This document shows positions 1 to 10,052 of a DNA stretch of 64,000 nucleotides, one piece after another. The notes below the pieces were generated by a model, which saw only the letters and a list, made by a program, of their open reading frames with translations, did not search any database and was not told where the DNA came from. Within the stretch, counting starts at the first letter, position 1, and every line of letters begins with the position of its first letter. Source of the stretch: Paraniabella ginsengisoli (lineage in GTDB: Bacteria > Bacteroidota > Bacteroidia > Chitinophagales > Chitinophagaceae); the NCBI RefSeq assembly GCF_022513635.1, contig NZ_JAKWBL010000004.1:1178001-1242000 (forward strand). The letters are read 5' to 3'. The position numbers and the translations under genes are program-made.

Positions 1-2
1 TA

Positions 3-173
3 AAAACTAAAGAGAAGAATGTTCCTATTCAGGATGCAGTTATATCAAAAACAGCTAAAGGCGGGTATATCGCTAAAGGTAATGATGGTAAAGGCAATAA
101 ATTAACTGCCCTTTTAGGAGAAGCAAAAGCATTAGCTGCTATTAAAGCAGGTGTTGCTAAGCAAGATTGGTAA
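3..173 (+). CDS. C-terminal end of an unidentified protein (5' end outside window)
   Basis: An open frame enters from the left edge and ends at TAA 171-173, giving 56 C-terminal residues that finish in AKQDW. The stretch is rich in Ala, Lys and Gly (GGYIAKGNDGKG, then an alanine-rich helix) and looks like a soluble enzyme tail. I do not recognise the family. It lies on the same strand as the pectin genes, but a terminator separates it from them, so it probably ends the preceding transcription unit. Confidence 0.6.
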   Translation, partial: KTKEKNVPIQDAVISKTAKGGYIAKGNDGKGNKLTALLGEAKALAAIKAGVAKQDW

Positions 174-198
174 TCTTTTCAAACTCTTTACGATATTA

Positions 199-224
199 GC
201 CTGGCAATATGCCGGGCTTTTTTG
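199..224 (+). terminator. Rho-independent terminator after the edge gene
   Basis: A 7-bp stem (gcctggc / gccgggc, one G-T pair) with a 5-nt loop is followed directly by six T residues, 26 nt after the stop codon of the first gene. Confidence 0.75.
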
Positions 225-279
225 TTACATAATGGATTATTTTAGAATAGGCATGTGCTTTTTTACTATAATACGTTAT

Positions 280-295
280 ACGATAACGTTTGCGT
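280..295. promoter_or_regulatory. Putative LacI-family operator upstream of the pectin block
   Basis: Read on the minus strand the site is acgcaaacgttatcgt. It resembles LacI/PurR-type operators (core AAACGTT with flanking CGCA/TCGT half-sites) and lies about 70 bp before the polygalacturonase start. The similarity is seen directly; the binding protein is inferred, and no LacI gene lies in this window. Confidence 0.4.
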
Positions 296-364
296 AAATA
301 AATTGATGCGCAATTGCAATGGCAACAATGTATTCTAATTACCTTGTATGCCTAATTGATTGCG

Positions 365-2008
365 ATGTATAAAATTCTTGCTTTTTTATTATTGTTTGCT
401 ACAAGCACATTAAGCATTTGTGGGCAGCAAAACTGGAACCTTCCAAAAATTGCTGCAACTAGCTTTAGGTCCACAATTTTTAATATCACCCGATATGGGG
501 CTGTAGGGGATGGCCACCAACTTAACACAACCGCTATTCAAAAAGCTATTGATGAGTGCCATGCAAAAGGCGGTGGAATAGTTCAGGTACCTGCCGGGCT
601 ATGGCTTACAGGTCCGATTGTTTTAAAAAGTAATGTGAATTTAAATCTTTCTACAGGAGCTACTTTGTTATTTACAAAAGACAAAAGCCAATATCCATTA
701 GTAAAGGCTAACTGGGAGGGCTTTGAGCAAATGCGTAACCAGTCGCCTATATCTGCCGAAGGCGCCACCAATATTGGTATCACCGGCAAGGGTATTATAG
801 ACGGAAATGGAGACGGATGGCGTGCCGTGAAAAAAGGAAAAATGACAGAAGGCCAATGGAAAGAATTATTAGCTTCCGGAGGTGTACTAAATGAAGCAAA
901 AGACATTTGGATGCCTTCTGAAAGTTTTGCAAAAGGCCAGAGTATGAAAGATGCAGGAAGGCTTTCAGCCGACAAAGATGCGGCTTTTTTGAGTCGATAA
1001 AAGATTTTTTACGTCCCAATTTAGTAGTGCTTACAAAGTGTGATAAGATTTTACTGGAAGGAGTTACCTTTCAAAACTCACCTGCATGGTGCTTGCACCC
1101 TTTAATGAGCAGCAATATTACAGTACGAAATATCTTTGTAAAAAATCCTTGGTATGCACAAAATGGAGACGGCATCGATTTAGAAAGTTGCAGCAATACT
1201 TTAATAGAGAATAGCGTATTTGATGTAGGCGATGACGGATTATGTATGAAAAGCGGCGCGATGCCGATGGCCGTGCAAGAGCGATGCCTACAAAAAATGT
1301 AATCATCCGCGGTTGCACCGTTTATGCTTCGCACGGTGGATTTGTAGTTGGAAGCGAAATGAGTGGTGGCGTAAATAATGTATATGTAAGTAATTGTACT
1401 TTTATAGGAAGCGATATTGGCCTTCGTTTTAAAACGACCAGAGGGCGCGGTGGCGTAGTTGAGAATATCTTTATAAAAGATATTTATATGAAAGATATTC
1501 CCGGAGATGCCATTTTGTTTGATATGTATTACATGGGGAAAGATCCGGTGCCTCAACATGGAGAAAAGCGTGAACTGCCAAAGGTTGAAATGCTTCCTGT
1601 GGATGAAACTACACCAGTTTTCAGAAATATTAATATCAGTAACGTTTATTGCAATGGTGCAAAAAAGCCATATTTATCAGGGGTTTACCAGAAATGCATG
1701 TGAAAAATATAAAAATAGAAAATTCAGTATTTCAATCTGATTACGGCGTGGACATTCAGGAAGCCAGCAATATTTATCTATCTAACGTAAAAGTATTTAG
1801 CAAACAAACAGAACCGGTGATTGATATTATTAATAGCGACAGCATTGGTGTAAAGAATTTTGATTACAGTAAAGATGCGAATCTATTGATGCGTGTGGCT
1901 GGTGAAAGAACAAAAGCGATAATGATGAAAGCAACTGATTATGGTAAAACAAAGCAAAAAGTACAGGCGGAGTTAGGCGCATCTGATAAAGCTGTGTTTA
2001 TAAAATAG
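365..2008 (+). CDS. GH28 polygalacturonase, secreted (three frameshifts)
   Basis: Hydrolyses alpha-1,4 galacturonosyl bonds of pectin. An N-terminal signal peptide (MYKILAFLLLFATS) is followed by the Pec_lyase/GH28 beta-helix start (ITRYGAVGDG). All four GH28 active-site blocks are present in order: NGDGID, GDDGLC, SHGG and RFK. The frame breaks three times: near 985-996 (a T run one short), near 1250 (one C missing in ggcgcg) and near 1665-1671. Each fits one lost base, and the joined protein is about 545 residues, normal for Bacteroidota GH28. I chose ATG 365 over the TTG nine bases upstream because it opens the signal peptide. It is the first gene of the galacturonate block. Confidence 0.88.
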
Positions 2009-2030
2009 AGTGATTGGGTTTCTTATTTTT

Positions 2031-2167
2031 AACCACATAGGCACATAGTATTATGATAAAAATAGAAAACATAAAAATACATAAGGCTTCATTGAATGAA
2101 GGCTATGCTCCGCCTTTGGCGGAATCTATGTTTCCTAAACCGGTAAAAATTTATGTGTCTATGTGGT
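2031..2167. repeat. Long-range inverted repeat, about 137 bp
   Basis: The outer arms (accacataggcacata at the left, tatgtgtctatgtggt at the right) are inverted copies with one mismatch. The inside holds smaller palindromes (gcttcattgaatgaaggc; ccgcctttggcgg). It fills most of the gap between the GH28 and GH105 genes. No coding sequence is seen, and it resembles small non-autonomous or REP-like elements. Confidence 0.6.
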
Positions 2168-2264
2168 TTATTTATTAGAACAGATGTAAGAACAACAAAC
2201 GGAAATCATCACGTCCTGTTAATCATAATAATCTTAATAATCCAGGTTCAGACAATCATATTAT

Positions 2265-4166
2265 ATGCGAAAAATATTATTCATACTAATTGTTCTTCTA
2301 TCGTTCAAAGCGCAGGCGCAACAAGTGCCTTATTCACAGCAACTGGCTTTAACAGCCATGCATATATGGCCGGACTCTTTTAGCGCAACACCGGGAAATC
2401 CAGCTCGCTGGAGCTACGACCAAGGTGTAATATTGAAAGGCATTGAAGGCATTTGGCAGGCAACGGGCGATGCAAAATGGTTCAAATATATTGAACACAG
2501 CATGGATCATTATGTGCGCGAAGATGGTTCTATTAAAGATTATGATGCAGATCATTATAATATTGATCACTTAAATAACGGGAAAGTTTTATTGACTATT
2601 TATCGCGTTACTGGCAAAGCCAAATATAAAAAAGCGGTCGAGTTGTTAAGAAGACAATTACTAACGCATCCGAGAACTAAAGAAGGTGGTTTCTGGCACA
2701 AGCAAATTTATCCCTGGCAAATGTGGCTCGACGGTTTATATATGGGTCAACCCTTTTATGCGGAGTATGCACAGGTTTTTGGAGAAGATACTATTTTCAA
2801 TGATGTTACAAAACAGTTTGTGCTGATGGAAAAAAATAGCCGCGATCCCAAAACAGGTTTATTGTATCATGGTTATGACGAATCGAGAGAACAACAATGG
2901 GCCGATAAGAAAACTGGTAGATCACCTCATTTTTGGGCGCGTGCTTTGGGCTGGTATGGCGTAGCGATGGTGGATGCACTGGATTATTTCCCCGAAAATC
3001 ATCCTGGCCGTCAGCAAATAATCGATATTTTAAAGCGTTTTGCAACAGCGGTTGTAAAAGTGCAGGATGCTAAAACCGGAATGTGGTATGATATTGTTGA
3101 CCTGCCAAACAGGAAACCCAATTATCTTGAATCTTCGGCAACAGCTATGCTTTCTTACACTTTAGCAAAAGGTGCAAGAAAAGGTTACATCGCTCAAAGC
3201 TATGCTACCAATGCCAAAAGAGCATTTGACGGATTGGTTAAATATCAGATCACAAAAGGAACTGACGGTTTCACGAATCTTGAGGGAACCGTGACGGTAT
3301 CTGGCTTAGGTGGAAAACCTTACCGCGACGGAAGTTTTGATTATTACATGAGAGAAAAAGTAAAGCAAAACGATCCTAAAGGGATGGGCGCTTTTATTTT
3401 GGCTGCCAATGAAATTGAAATGATGCCAAAGCTTTCTGTTGGGAAAAACAAAACAGTATTGGATAATTATTTCAACAACGAATGGCAAAAAGGTCCGGGC
3501 GGCCAGCAACAGCCTTTTCATTATGTTTGGGAAGAGCGCGATAATAATGGGTATTATTTTTTAGGTCACTTATTTGAACAGAACGGAGCTGTATTGCAAA
3601 CATTAAAAACCGCGCCTGCGAAATCAAATCTTTCTAAAGCATCCGTATATATCATAGTAGATGCGGATACAGAAAAGGAAACGGCTCATCCTAATTATAT
3701 AACTGAAGCCTATGCTACAACTATTGCTGATTGGGTAAAAGCCGGTGGTGTATTGGTTTTGATGGGGAACAACTCTGGTAATGCAGAACAAAAATACATC
3801 AACTTATTAGCAGGAAAATTTGGAATTAAGTTTAATGGAGACGATCAGCTAATGGTAAAGGGAAGTAATTACGAACAGGGTGCTATAACTATTGATGCCG
3901 GAAACCCAATTTTTAAATCAGCACAAAAAATATACATAAAGGAAATAAGCTCGCTTGATGTTTCTGCTCCTGCTAAAACCATTTTGAAAAAAGAATTTAA
4001 TGTGATGGCTACCGCCAAACATGGCAAAGGAACCGTGTTTGTGCTTGGTGATCCCTGGATTTATAATGAATACGTCGATGGTAGAAAACTACCCGCTGAA
4101 TATCAAAATTTCGCAGCTGCATCTGATTGGGTTAAATGGTTATTGAAAAATGCATCTGCTAAATAG
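2265..4166 (+). CDS. GH105 unsaturated rhamnogalacturonyl/galacturonyl hydrolase with extra C-terminal domain
   Basis: Removes the 4,5-unsaturated uronic acid from the non-reducing end of pectin oligosaccharides. Residues 1-18 are a signal peptide ending AQA. Residues about 25-390 form the GH105 alpha/alpha-barrel, with the catalytic-type Asp in WLDG at about residue 156 and the RALGW motif. Residues about 395-630 form a second, Rossmann-like domain (VYIIVDADTEKE, then GGVLVLMGNN, then GKGTVFVLGDPWIYNEY) resembling DUF4350/GATase-like domains. At 633 residues it is well above the roughly 370 of plain GH105. The second domain is repeated as the next gene. The frame is intact. Confidence 0.9.
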   Translation: MRKILFILIVLLSFKAQAQQVPYSQQLALTAMHIWPDSFSATPGNPARWSYDQGVILKGIEGIWQATGDAKWFKYIEHSMDHYVREDGSIKDYDADHYNIDHLNNGKVLLTIYRVTGKAKYKKAVELLRRQLLTHPRTKEGGFWHKQIYPWQMWLDGLYMGQPFYAEYAQVFGEDTIFNDVTKQFVLMEKNSRDPKTGLLYHGYDESREQQWADKKTGRSPHFWARALGWYGVAMVDALDYFPENHPGRQQIIDILKRFATAVVKVQDAKTGMWYDIVDLPNRKPNYLESSATAMLSYTLAKGARKGYIAQSYATNAKRAFDGLVKYQITKGTDGFTNLEGTVTVSGLGGKPYRDGSFDYYMREKVKQNDPKGMGAFILAANEIEMMPKLSVGKNKTVLDNYFNNEWQKGPGGQQQPFHYVWEERDNNGYYFLGHLFEQNGAVLQTLKTAPAKSNLSKASVYIIVDADTEKETAHPNYITEAYATTIADWVKAGGVLVLMGNNSGNAEQKYINLLAGKFGIKFNGDDQLMVKGSNYEQGAITIDAGNPIFKSAQKIYIKEISSLDVSAPAKTILKKEFNVMATAKHGKGTVFVLGDPWIYNEYVDGRKLPAEYQNFAAASDWVKWLLKNASAK

Positions 4167-4232
4167 TTAAAACATTTTTACATCAAAATGTCGATGACAT
4201 TAAGTTTTATCTTAGCGGCAAAAGTTTGAAAT

Positions 4233-5072
4233 ATGAATAGATTTTTAGTTGGGGTTACATTTTTTGGCATGTCAGGTATTTTTTTCTCTTGCGGTGAAAC
4301 TTCTTCAAAACAGGAAGGAAGTACAATGACAGATAGTGTTTCTACAATAAATGTAATGGTAGACAATTTCTTCAATAATGAATATAAAGATGAAAATGGC
4401 CAGCAGGTAAAATGGCACTACTTGTGGAACGATACGAGTATGGGAGGTTATTCTGAATTGGGAGCGCTTTTTAAGAAAGAGGGCGCATCTCTTGCTACGT
4501 TAGCTGAAGCGCCAACTGCTGAAAATTTAAAGAATGCGGCTGTTTATATTATCGCTGATCCTGATAATGAAAAAGAAACGGCTGCTCCTAATTTCATGAA
4601 TGAGGATTATGCAGTAACTATTGAAAATTGGGTAAAAGAAGGAGGCGTATTAGTATTGTTGGGAAATGATTCTACTAATTGTGAACTTGATAAATTCAAT
4701 CTCCTTTCTCAAAAATTTGGTATCGCTTTCAATAAGGATAATAGATTAGTTGTACAGGATCCGCATTTCGAACAAGGTGAAGTAAAAATCAACGATGGGA
4801 ATCCAATTTTTAAGACAGCTAAAAATGTTTATATAAAAGGAATTTGCTCTGTTACCGCAACAGCACCTGCGGAAGTGGTTTTGAAAACGTCAGAATTTGA
4901 TGTGATGGCAGTTGCAAAACATGGAAAAGGAACAGTTTTCGCTTTGGGTGATCCATGGATTTATAATGAATATATAGCGCATAGCAGATTGCCGCAGCAG
5001 TTTGAAAACGATAAGGCTTCTGTAGATTGGGTGAAATGGTTGTTGACTTTGGCTCAAACTACGAAAGAATAA
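4233..5072 (+). CDS. Lipoprotein paralogous to the C-terminal domain of the preceding GH105
   Basis: A 279-residue protein with a short hydrophobic leader ending in SCG (Cys about 20), so probably a lipoprotein. From about residue 40 it aligns throughout with residues 395-630 of the upstream GH105 enzyme: both start with NFFNNE/NYFNNE, both carry DxEKETA, GGVLVLxGN, HGKGTVFxLGDPWIYNEY, and both end with DWVKWLL. It therefore looks like a duplicated, detached domain. The fold resembles DUF4350/GATase-like proteins without an evident catalytic Cys. Its role is unknown; context suggests binding or processing of pectin oligosaccharides. Confidence 0.7.
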   Translation: MNRFLVGVTFFGMSGIFFSCGETSSKQEGSTMTDSVSTINVMVDNFFNNEYKDENGQQVKWHYLWNDTSMGGYSELGALFKKEGASLATLAEAPTAENLKNAAVYIIADPDNEKETAAPNFMNEDYAVTIENWVKEGGVLVLLGNDSTNCELDKFNLLSQKFGIAFNKDNRLVVQDPHFEQGEVKINDGNPIFKTAKNVYIKGICSVTATAPAEVVLKTSEFDVMAVAKHGKGTVFALGDPWIYNEYIAHSRLPQQFENDKASVDWVKWLLTLAQTTKE

Positions 5073-5074
5073 CA

Positions 5075-5127
5075 TTGAAGTCCGAAGGACTTCATCAGAA
5101 TTGCCACCAATCCAATTGGTGGTGAAG
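5075..5127. repeat. Intergenic double palindrome, family B copy 1
   Basis: Two adjoining palindromes, gaagtccgaaggacttc and ccaccaatccaattggtgg. The same arrangement recurs at 10863 and 63590. It lies 25 bp upstream of uxaB. Confidence 0.75.
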
Positions 5128-5152
5128 GATAAGATAATCTTTATTAATAAAT

Positions 5153-6591
5153 ATGAAACCTTTAAATAAAACGACAGTAGAAAAACCGGCATACCCGGTA
5201 AAGATCATGCAATTTGGTGAGGGGAATTTTCTCAGGGCTTTTGTGGATTGGATGATCGATAAAGCCAATAATGACGGCATATTAAATCATGGAATAGCGT
5301 TGGTGCAGCCAATTGGTGGGAGCGACGGCATTAAAGAAATATTTGAAAAACAGGATTGCTTATACCATGTATATCTTGAAGGGATAAAAGATAAAAAACC
5401 TGTAAAAGAAGTTGCGCTGATTAAATCTGTTACTGATATTATCAATCCTTATACGGAGTATAAAAAGTATGAAGATCTGTTTTTAAGTGAAGATTTAGAA
5501 ACGATTATTTCGAACACAACAGAAGCCGGCATTCGTTATGAAGAAGGTGATGATTTGAACGCTGAGCCGCCAAAGTCTTTCCCTGCAAAGGTTACAGCCT
5601 TGCTTCACAAGCGGTTTAAGAAATTTAATGGCGATACATCGAAGGGGCTACAAATAGTTTGTTGCGAATTGATCGAAGATAATGGTTCCACTTTGCGAGA
5701 ATATGTATTACAACATGCGCCGCTAATAATCTTGGTGCTGACTTTGAAGCCTGGGTGAAATCTGCTTGTAACTTTTACGATACATTAGTTGATCGTATCG
5801 TTCCGGGTTTTCCCAAAGAAACAATCAATGAAATAAAAGAAGAGATCGGATTTGATGATAACCTGGTTGTAAAAGGAGAGTACTTTCACGTATGGGCGAT
5901 TGGCGGTAACAGTATTATCAAAGAAAAATTGCCGTTGGATAAAGCCGGATTGAATGTATTGTTTATGGATGATATCCGTCCATTCCGAGCTAAGAAAGTA
6001 CGTGTATTAAATGGCGCGCATACAGCAATGGTGCCGGTTGCGTTACAATTAGGTTGCGAAACAGTAATGGATGCTTTCAACACTCCGGAAGTGGAGCAAT
6101 TCATCAATCGCATGGTTGCTGAAGAAGTATTGCCGGGTATTGGAGAAGACCCTGAAGAGCTGAAAGCCTTTGCTGCAAAAATTCTGGAACGTTTTTACAA
6201 TCCATATTTAAAGCATTATCTAAAAGATATATCGCTTAATTCGTTATCAAAATGGGAGACGCGCGATTTTCCTACGGTTGCTGATAATTATAACAAACTG
6301 GGCAAAAGCGCAAAGCTTACTACATTTTCATTTGCTGCTTTATTAGTTTTGTATAGTGGTAAAGCTGAAGTATCCTTTACTCCTAATGATACAAAAGAGT
6401 TTGTTGAATTTATTCAGTCAACATTTAATAAAGATGATATACAAGGTTGGATTAATGGTATTTTAAATAATAAGAAAATCTGGACAGCTCCATTAGCAAC
6501 ATTGCCTGGCTTTGCTGAAGAGGTAGCGGTTGATGTAAACGCTATTCTGAATAAAGGAATGAATGGTGCTATCACGGAAATTTTAAAATAA
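5153..6591 (+). CDS. uxaB: Tagaturonate reductase (altronate oxidoreductase), one frameshift
   Basis: Reduces D-tagaturonate to D-altronate with NADH, the second step of the isomerase branch of galacturonate breakdown. The N-terminus has the polyol dehydrogenase nucleotide-binding start (MQFGEGNFLRAFVDWM). The C-terminal half has the long-chain mannitol dehydrogenase signature KVRVLNGAHTAM, with Lys, Asn and His in the usual spacing. One base is missing near 5721-5725 (after QHA, before NNLGADFEAW), so the sequence reads as two overlapping frames. Joined length is about 480 residues, matching UxaB. uxaA follows 169 bp downstream. Confidence 0.92.
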
Positions 6592-6760
6592 ATAATCTCG
6601 AAAAACTAAAAAAATAAATCATGCTTTAACCCATCATTTTAAACATTCGCGATAAGAGAAAAGTATAAAGATTGAATCAAATAATTTCTTTGTTGTCTTT
6701 GTATCCTTTGCGCTCTTTGCGTGAAATATTTTAAAAGATGGGGGCTTCAAATCTGCAACT

Positions 6761-8404
6761 ATGGCTGAGTTAGTATTAAAAGTGCATCCCGACGATAATG
6801 TGATCGTCGCACTTAAAGACCTTAAAAAAGGACAGACTATAAACTATAAAGATGAAGAATTTGTATTGCAGGATGATGTAAATGCAAAACATAAGTTCTT
6901 TACTAATGACATGCAAACAGGTGATGAAATCACGATGTATGGCGTGTTGGTAGGAAAGGCGCAACATTTCATTCCCAAAGGTGGTGTGATGAATACAGAA
7001 AATACAAAACATGCTGCCGATCCGTTTGAATATCGTCCTTACAATTATCAATGGACACCTCCGAATGTTTCAAAGTTTGAAGGCCGGACATTTAATGGGT
7101 ATCATCGCAAAGATGGCCGCGTAGGAACGGCTAATTATTGGCTTTTTATGCCAACTGTTTTTTGTGAAAACAGGAATCTTGATGTAATTCGTGAAGCCTT
7201 GCATAACGAGTTGGGATACGCGGTAACCGATAAATATAAAAAGTATGCGCATCATTTGGTGGAAGCATACAAAAAGGGAGAAGATATTGATAACATCAAT
7301 TTAGCACCTGCTGCGCAAAGCATTACCGGTGACAGGCTCTTCAAAAATATTGATGGCATTAAGTTTTTGAACCATCAGGGTGGTTGTGGTGGTACGCGCC
7401 AGGATGCTGGTGTTTTGGGTAAACTGTTGGCCGCTTATGCTGATCACCCCAATGTTGCTGGTGTTACTATTTTAAGTTTAGGTTGTCAGAATTTGCAGAC
7501 AAAACAATTGTTGGAAGAAATCAAACTACGTAATCCAAACTTCGATAAGCCTTTATTGGTATTTGAACAACAGCAATCTCAAAGTGAAGAACAATTGATT
7601 AGTGACTCAATCAAACAAACTTTTGAAGGACTTGTAGAAGCTAATAATATAGAACGTCAACCAGCCCCATTGTCAGAATTAGTATTGGGTGTAAAATGTG
7701 GCGGTAGCGATGGTTTCAGCGGCATCAGTGCTAATCCTGCAGTAGGTTATACAAGCGATTTGTTAGCTGCCTTGGGTGGAAAGGTGTTATTAGCAGAGTT
7801 TCCTGAACTTTGCGGTGCAGAACAAAACCTGATTGATCGCACCATTGATGAAGATAAAGCAAAGAAGTTTATACATTTAATGACCACTTATAATAGCCAG
7901 GCAGAAGCCGTAGGTTCTGGTTTTTACATGAACCCTTCGCCTGGTAATATTAAAGACGGGTTGATTACAGATGCGATAAAAAGCACAGGCGCTGCTAAAA
8001 AAGGCGGTACGTCGCCTGTGGTTGATGTGTTAGATTATACCGAACCAGTTGTAAAGCCAGGTCTGAGCTTGGTTTGTACACCAGGTAATGATGTAGAGGC
8101 AACAACAGGTAAAGCCGCATCGGGCGCTACTTTGATACTGTTTACAACAGGATTGGGAACACCTACGGGAAACCCTGTTTGTCCTACAATCAAAGTTTCT
8201 ACTAACAATGTATTGACTAAAAGAATGAGTGATATTATTGATATCAATTGCGGCCCGGTAGTAGAAGGTGAAAAAACAATCGAAGAAATGGGCGAAGATA
8301 TTTTGGAATACTGCATTAAGGCTGCCAGCGGGGAAGTAATACCAAAAGCAGTTCTCTTAAACCAGGATGATTTTATTCCATGGAAGCGTGGTGTGAGTTT
8401 ATAG
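6761..8404 (+). CDS. uxaA: Altronate dehydratase
   Basis: Dehydrates D-altronate to 2-keto-3-deoxygluconate (KDG). Residues 1-95 form the SAF domain; the rest is the UxaA-type catalytic region, with conserved Cys/Gly blocks HQGGCGG (about 205), LGCQN (about 240), KCGGSDGFSG (about 312) and ELCGAEQ that are typical of this iron-dependent family. At 547 residues it is the long Bacteroidota form. The frame is intact. The start ATG 6761 gives the usual N-terminus just before the SAF domain. Confidence 0.93.
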   Translation: MAELVLKVHPDDNVIVALKDLKKGQTINYKDEEFVLQDDVNAKHKFFTNDMQTGDEITMYGVLVGKAQHFIPKGGVMNTENTKHAADPFEYRPYNYQWTPPNVSKFEGRTFNGYHRKDGRVGTANYWLFMPTVFCENRNLDVIREALHNELGYAVTDKYKKYAHHLVEAYKKGEDIDNINLAPAAQSITGDRLFKNIDGIKFLNHQGGCGGTRQDAGVLGKLLAAYADHPNVAGVTILSLGCQNLQTKQLLEEIKLRNPNFDKPLLVFEQQQSQSEEQLISDSIKQTFEGLVEANNIERQPAPLSELVLGVKCGGSDGFSGISANPAVGYTSDLLAALGGKVLLAEFPELCGAEQNLIDRTIDEDKAKKFIHLMTTYNSQAEAVGSGFYMNPSPGNIKDGLITDAIKSTGAAKKGGTSPVVDVLDYTEPVVKPGLSLVCTPGNDVEATTGKAASGATLILFTTGLGTPTGNPVCPTIKVSTNNVLTKRMSDIIDINCGPVVEGEKTIEEMGEDILEYCIKAASGEVIPKAVLLNQDDFIPWKRGVSL

Positions 8405-8410
8405 TTTTTA

Positions 8411-8426
8411 ATTCAAACGTTTGAAT
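8411..8426. promoter_or_regulatory. Perfect 16-bp palindrome, putative LacI-family operator
   Basis: The sequence attcaaacgtttgaat is perfectly symmetric around a central CG, the hallmark of LacI/GalR operators, and shares the AAACGTT core with the site at 280-295. It sits between uxaA and uxaC, with a related half-site (attcaaacgatgcaat) near 8492. No T-run follows, so it is not a terminator. Confidence 0.5.
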
Positions 8427-8559
8427 ACTGATAATGTGAAATCGTTTAAAAGTAATCAAGATTTTCTAGTTACTTTTCATGTTCCGCGATATATTCAAAC
8501 GATGCAATCAATTAAAAATATTTCCGCGTATTCATAAAATCAAAATTCTGACACAGGCG

Positions 8560-9971
8560 ATGGCAAAAAAATTTTTAGACGAAAATTTCTTATTAGAGAC
8601 AGACACGGCACAAAGGCTTTACCATGAGTATGCAAAGCAAATGCCTATTATTGATTACCATTGCCATTTGCCTCCGGACCAGATAGCCGCTGACAAGCAA
8701 TTTGAAAATCTTACACAAATATGGTTGTATGGCGATCATTACAAATGGCGCGCCATGAGAACTAACGGGGTTGACGAAAGTTATTGCACCGGAAATAGAA
8801 GCGACTACGAAAAGTTTGAAAAATGGGCCGAAACCGTTCCTTACACCATGCGCAATCCGCTATATCATTGGACGCACATGGAATTGCAAAGGTATTTTGA
8901 TGTGCATGACATATTGGATGCAAGTTCAGCAAAAAAGATCTATGATGAATGCACTGCAAAACTTCAAACTAAGGAATACAGCGTAAGAAATATTTTACGC
9001 ATGATGAATGTAAAAACTGTTTGTACTACTGACGATCCGATAGATACTTTGGAACATCATCAAAAAATAAAAGATGATGGTTTTGAGATTCCTGTTGTTC
9101 CTGCCTGGAGGCCAGACAACGCAATGAATGTAGCCAATGCACAAAACTTTGTATCTTATGTAAAGAAAGTAGAAGCGGCATCAAATGTGTCGATCGTATT
9201 CTTTAAAGATTTTTTGGACGCATTGAAAAAAGACATGATTTTTTTGCAACAATGGGTTGCACGGTTTCTGATCATGGATTGGAGCAGATTTATGCCGAAG
9301 ATTATACAGAAACTGAAATTCATGAAATCTTCGATAAAGTATATGGCGGACATGACTTGACACTTGAAGAACAAAATAAGTTTCGTTCTGCAATGTTGGT
9401 GTATTTTGCTGAGTGGGATCACGAAAAAGGATGGGTACAACAATATCATTTAGGCGCTATAAGAAATAACAACCTTAAAGCGCTACGGGAATTAGGCCCT
9501 GATACGGGCTGGGATTCAATAGGCGATTTCCCCCAGGCACGCGCTATATCAAAATTTTTCGGTGGCCTCATTGAAAGAGATAAATTGACAAAGACGATTC
9601 TTTATAATCTCAATCCGGCAGATAATGAATTGATGGCTACTATGATTGGCAATTTTAATGACGGCTCTGTTGCCGGAAAAATTCAATGGGGTTCTGGTTG
9701 GTGGTTTTTAGATCAAAAAGATGGAATGATCAAGCAAATGAATGCACTTTCCAACATGGGGTTATTAAGTAAGTTTGTTGGCATGCTTACCGATTCCAGA
9801 AGTTTTTTATCTTTCCCGAGACATGAGTATTTCAGAAGAATTTTATGCAATCTTTTTGGCAACGATGTAGAAAATGGAGAACTTCCCGAAGATATCGAAT
9901 GGATAGGCCAGGTAGTGCAGGATATTTGTTTCAACAATGCTAATAAATATTTTGGGTTTGGAATAAAGTAG
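8560..9971 (+). CDS. uxaC: Glucuronate/galacturonate isomerase (one frameshift)
   Basis: Isomerises D-galacturonate to D-tagaturonate (and glucuronate to fructuronate), the entry step of the pathway. It is an amidohydrolase-like TIM barrel: metal-binding DYHCHLPP near the start, DDPIDTLEHH and AWRPDNA in the middle, and the C-terminal GWWFLDQKDGM and TDSRSFLSFPRHEYFRRILCN regions typical of UxaC. One A is missing in the run near 9227-9232 (LKK to RHDFFATMG), so two overlapping frames must be joined to about 470 residues. ATG 8560 is preferred; the in-frame ATG at 8479 would add a tail not expected for the family. Confidence 0.92.
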
Positions 9972-10052
9972 AGAGACAATTAGCTAATTAGCCAATGTGA
10001 TGATGTGATAATTCGTTTCATTTGCACAAATTCGTTTTAATTCGCACAAATC

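Noticed and set aside
365..2008. GH28 as a true pseudogene
   Set aside because: All catalytic motifs are intact and each break is one missing base; shifts at similar density occur in essential genes, so error is the simpler explanation.
6592..6760. A promoter from the tttgcgctctttgcgtg sequence before uxaA
   Set aside because: The stretch is a run of ctttg repeats common in Bacteroidota intergenic DNA; no properly spaced TTTG/TAnnTTTG pair is present.
8479..8559. Longer uxaC start at ATG 8479
   Set aside because: The added residues are not typical of UxaC, and ATG 8560 gives MAKKFLDENFLL, the expected kind of start.
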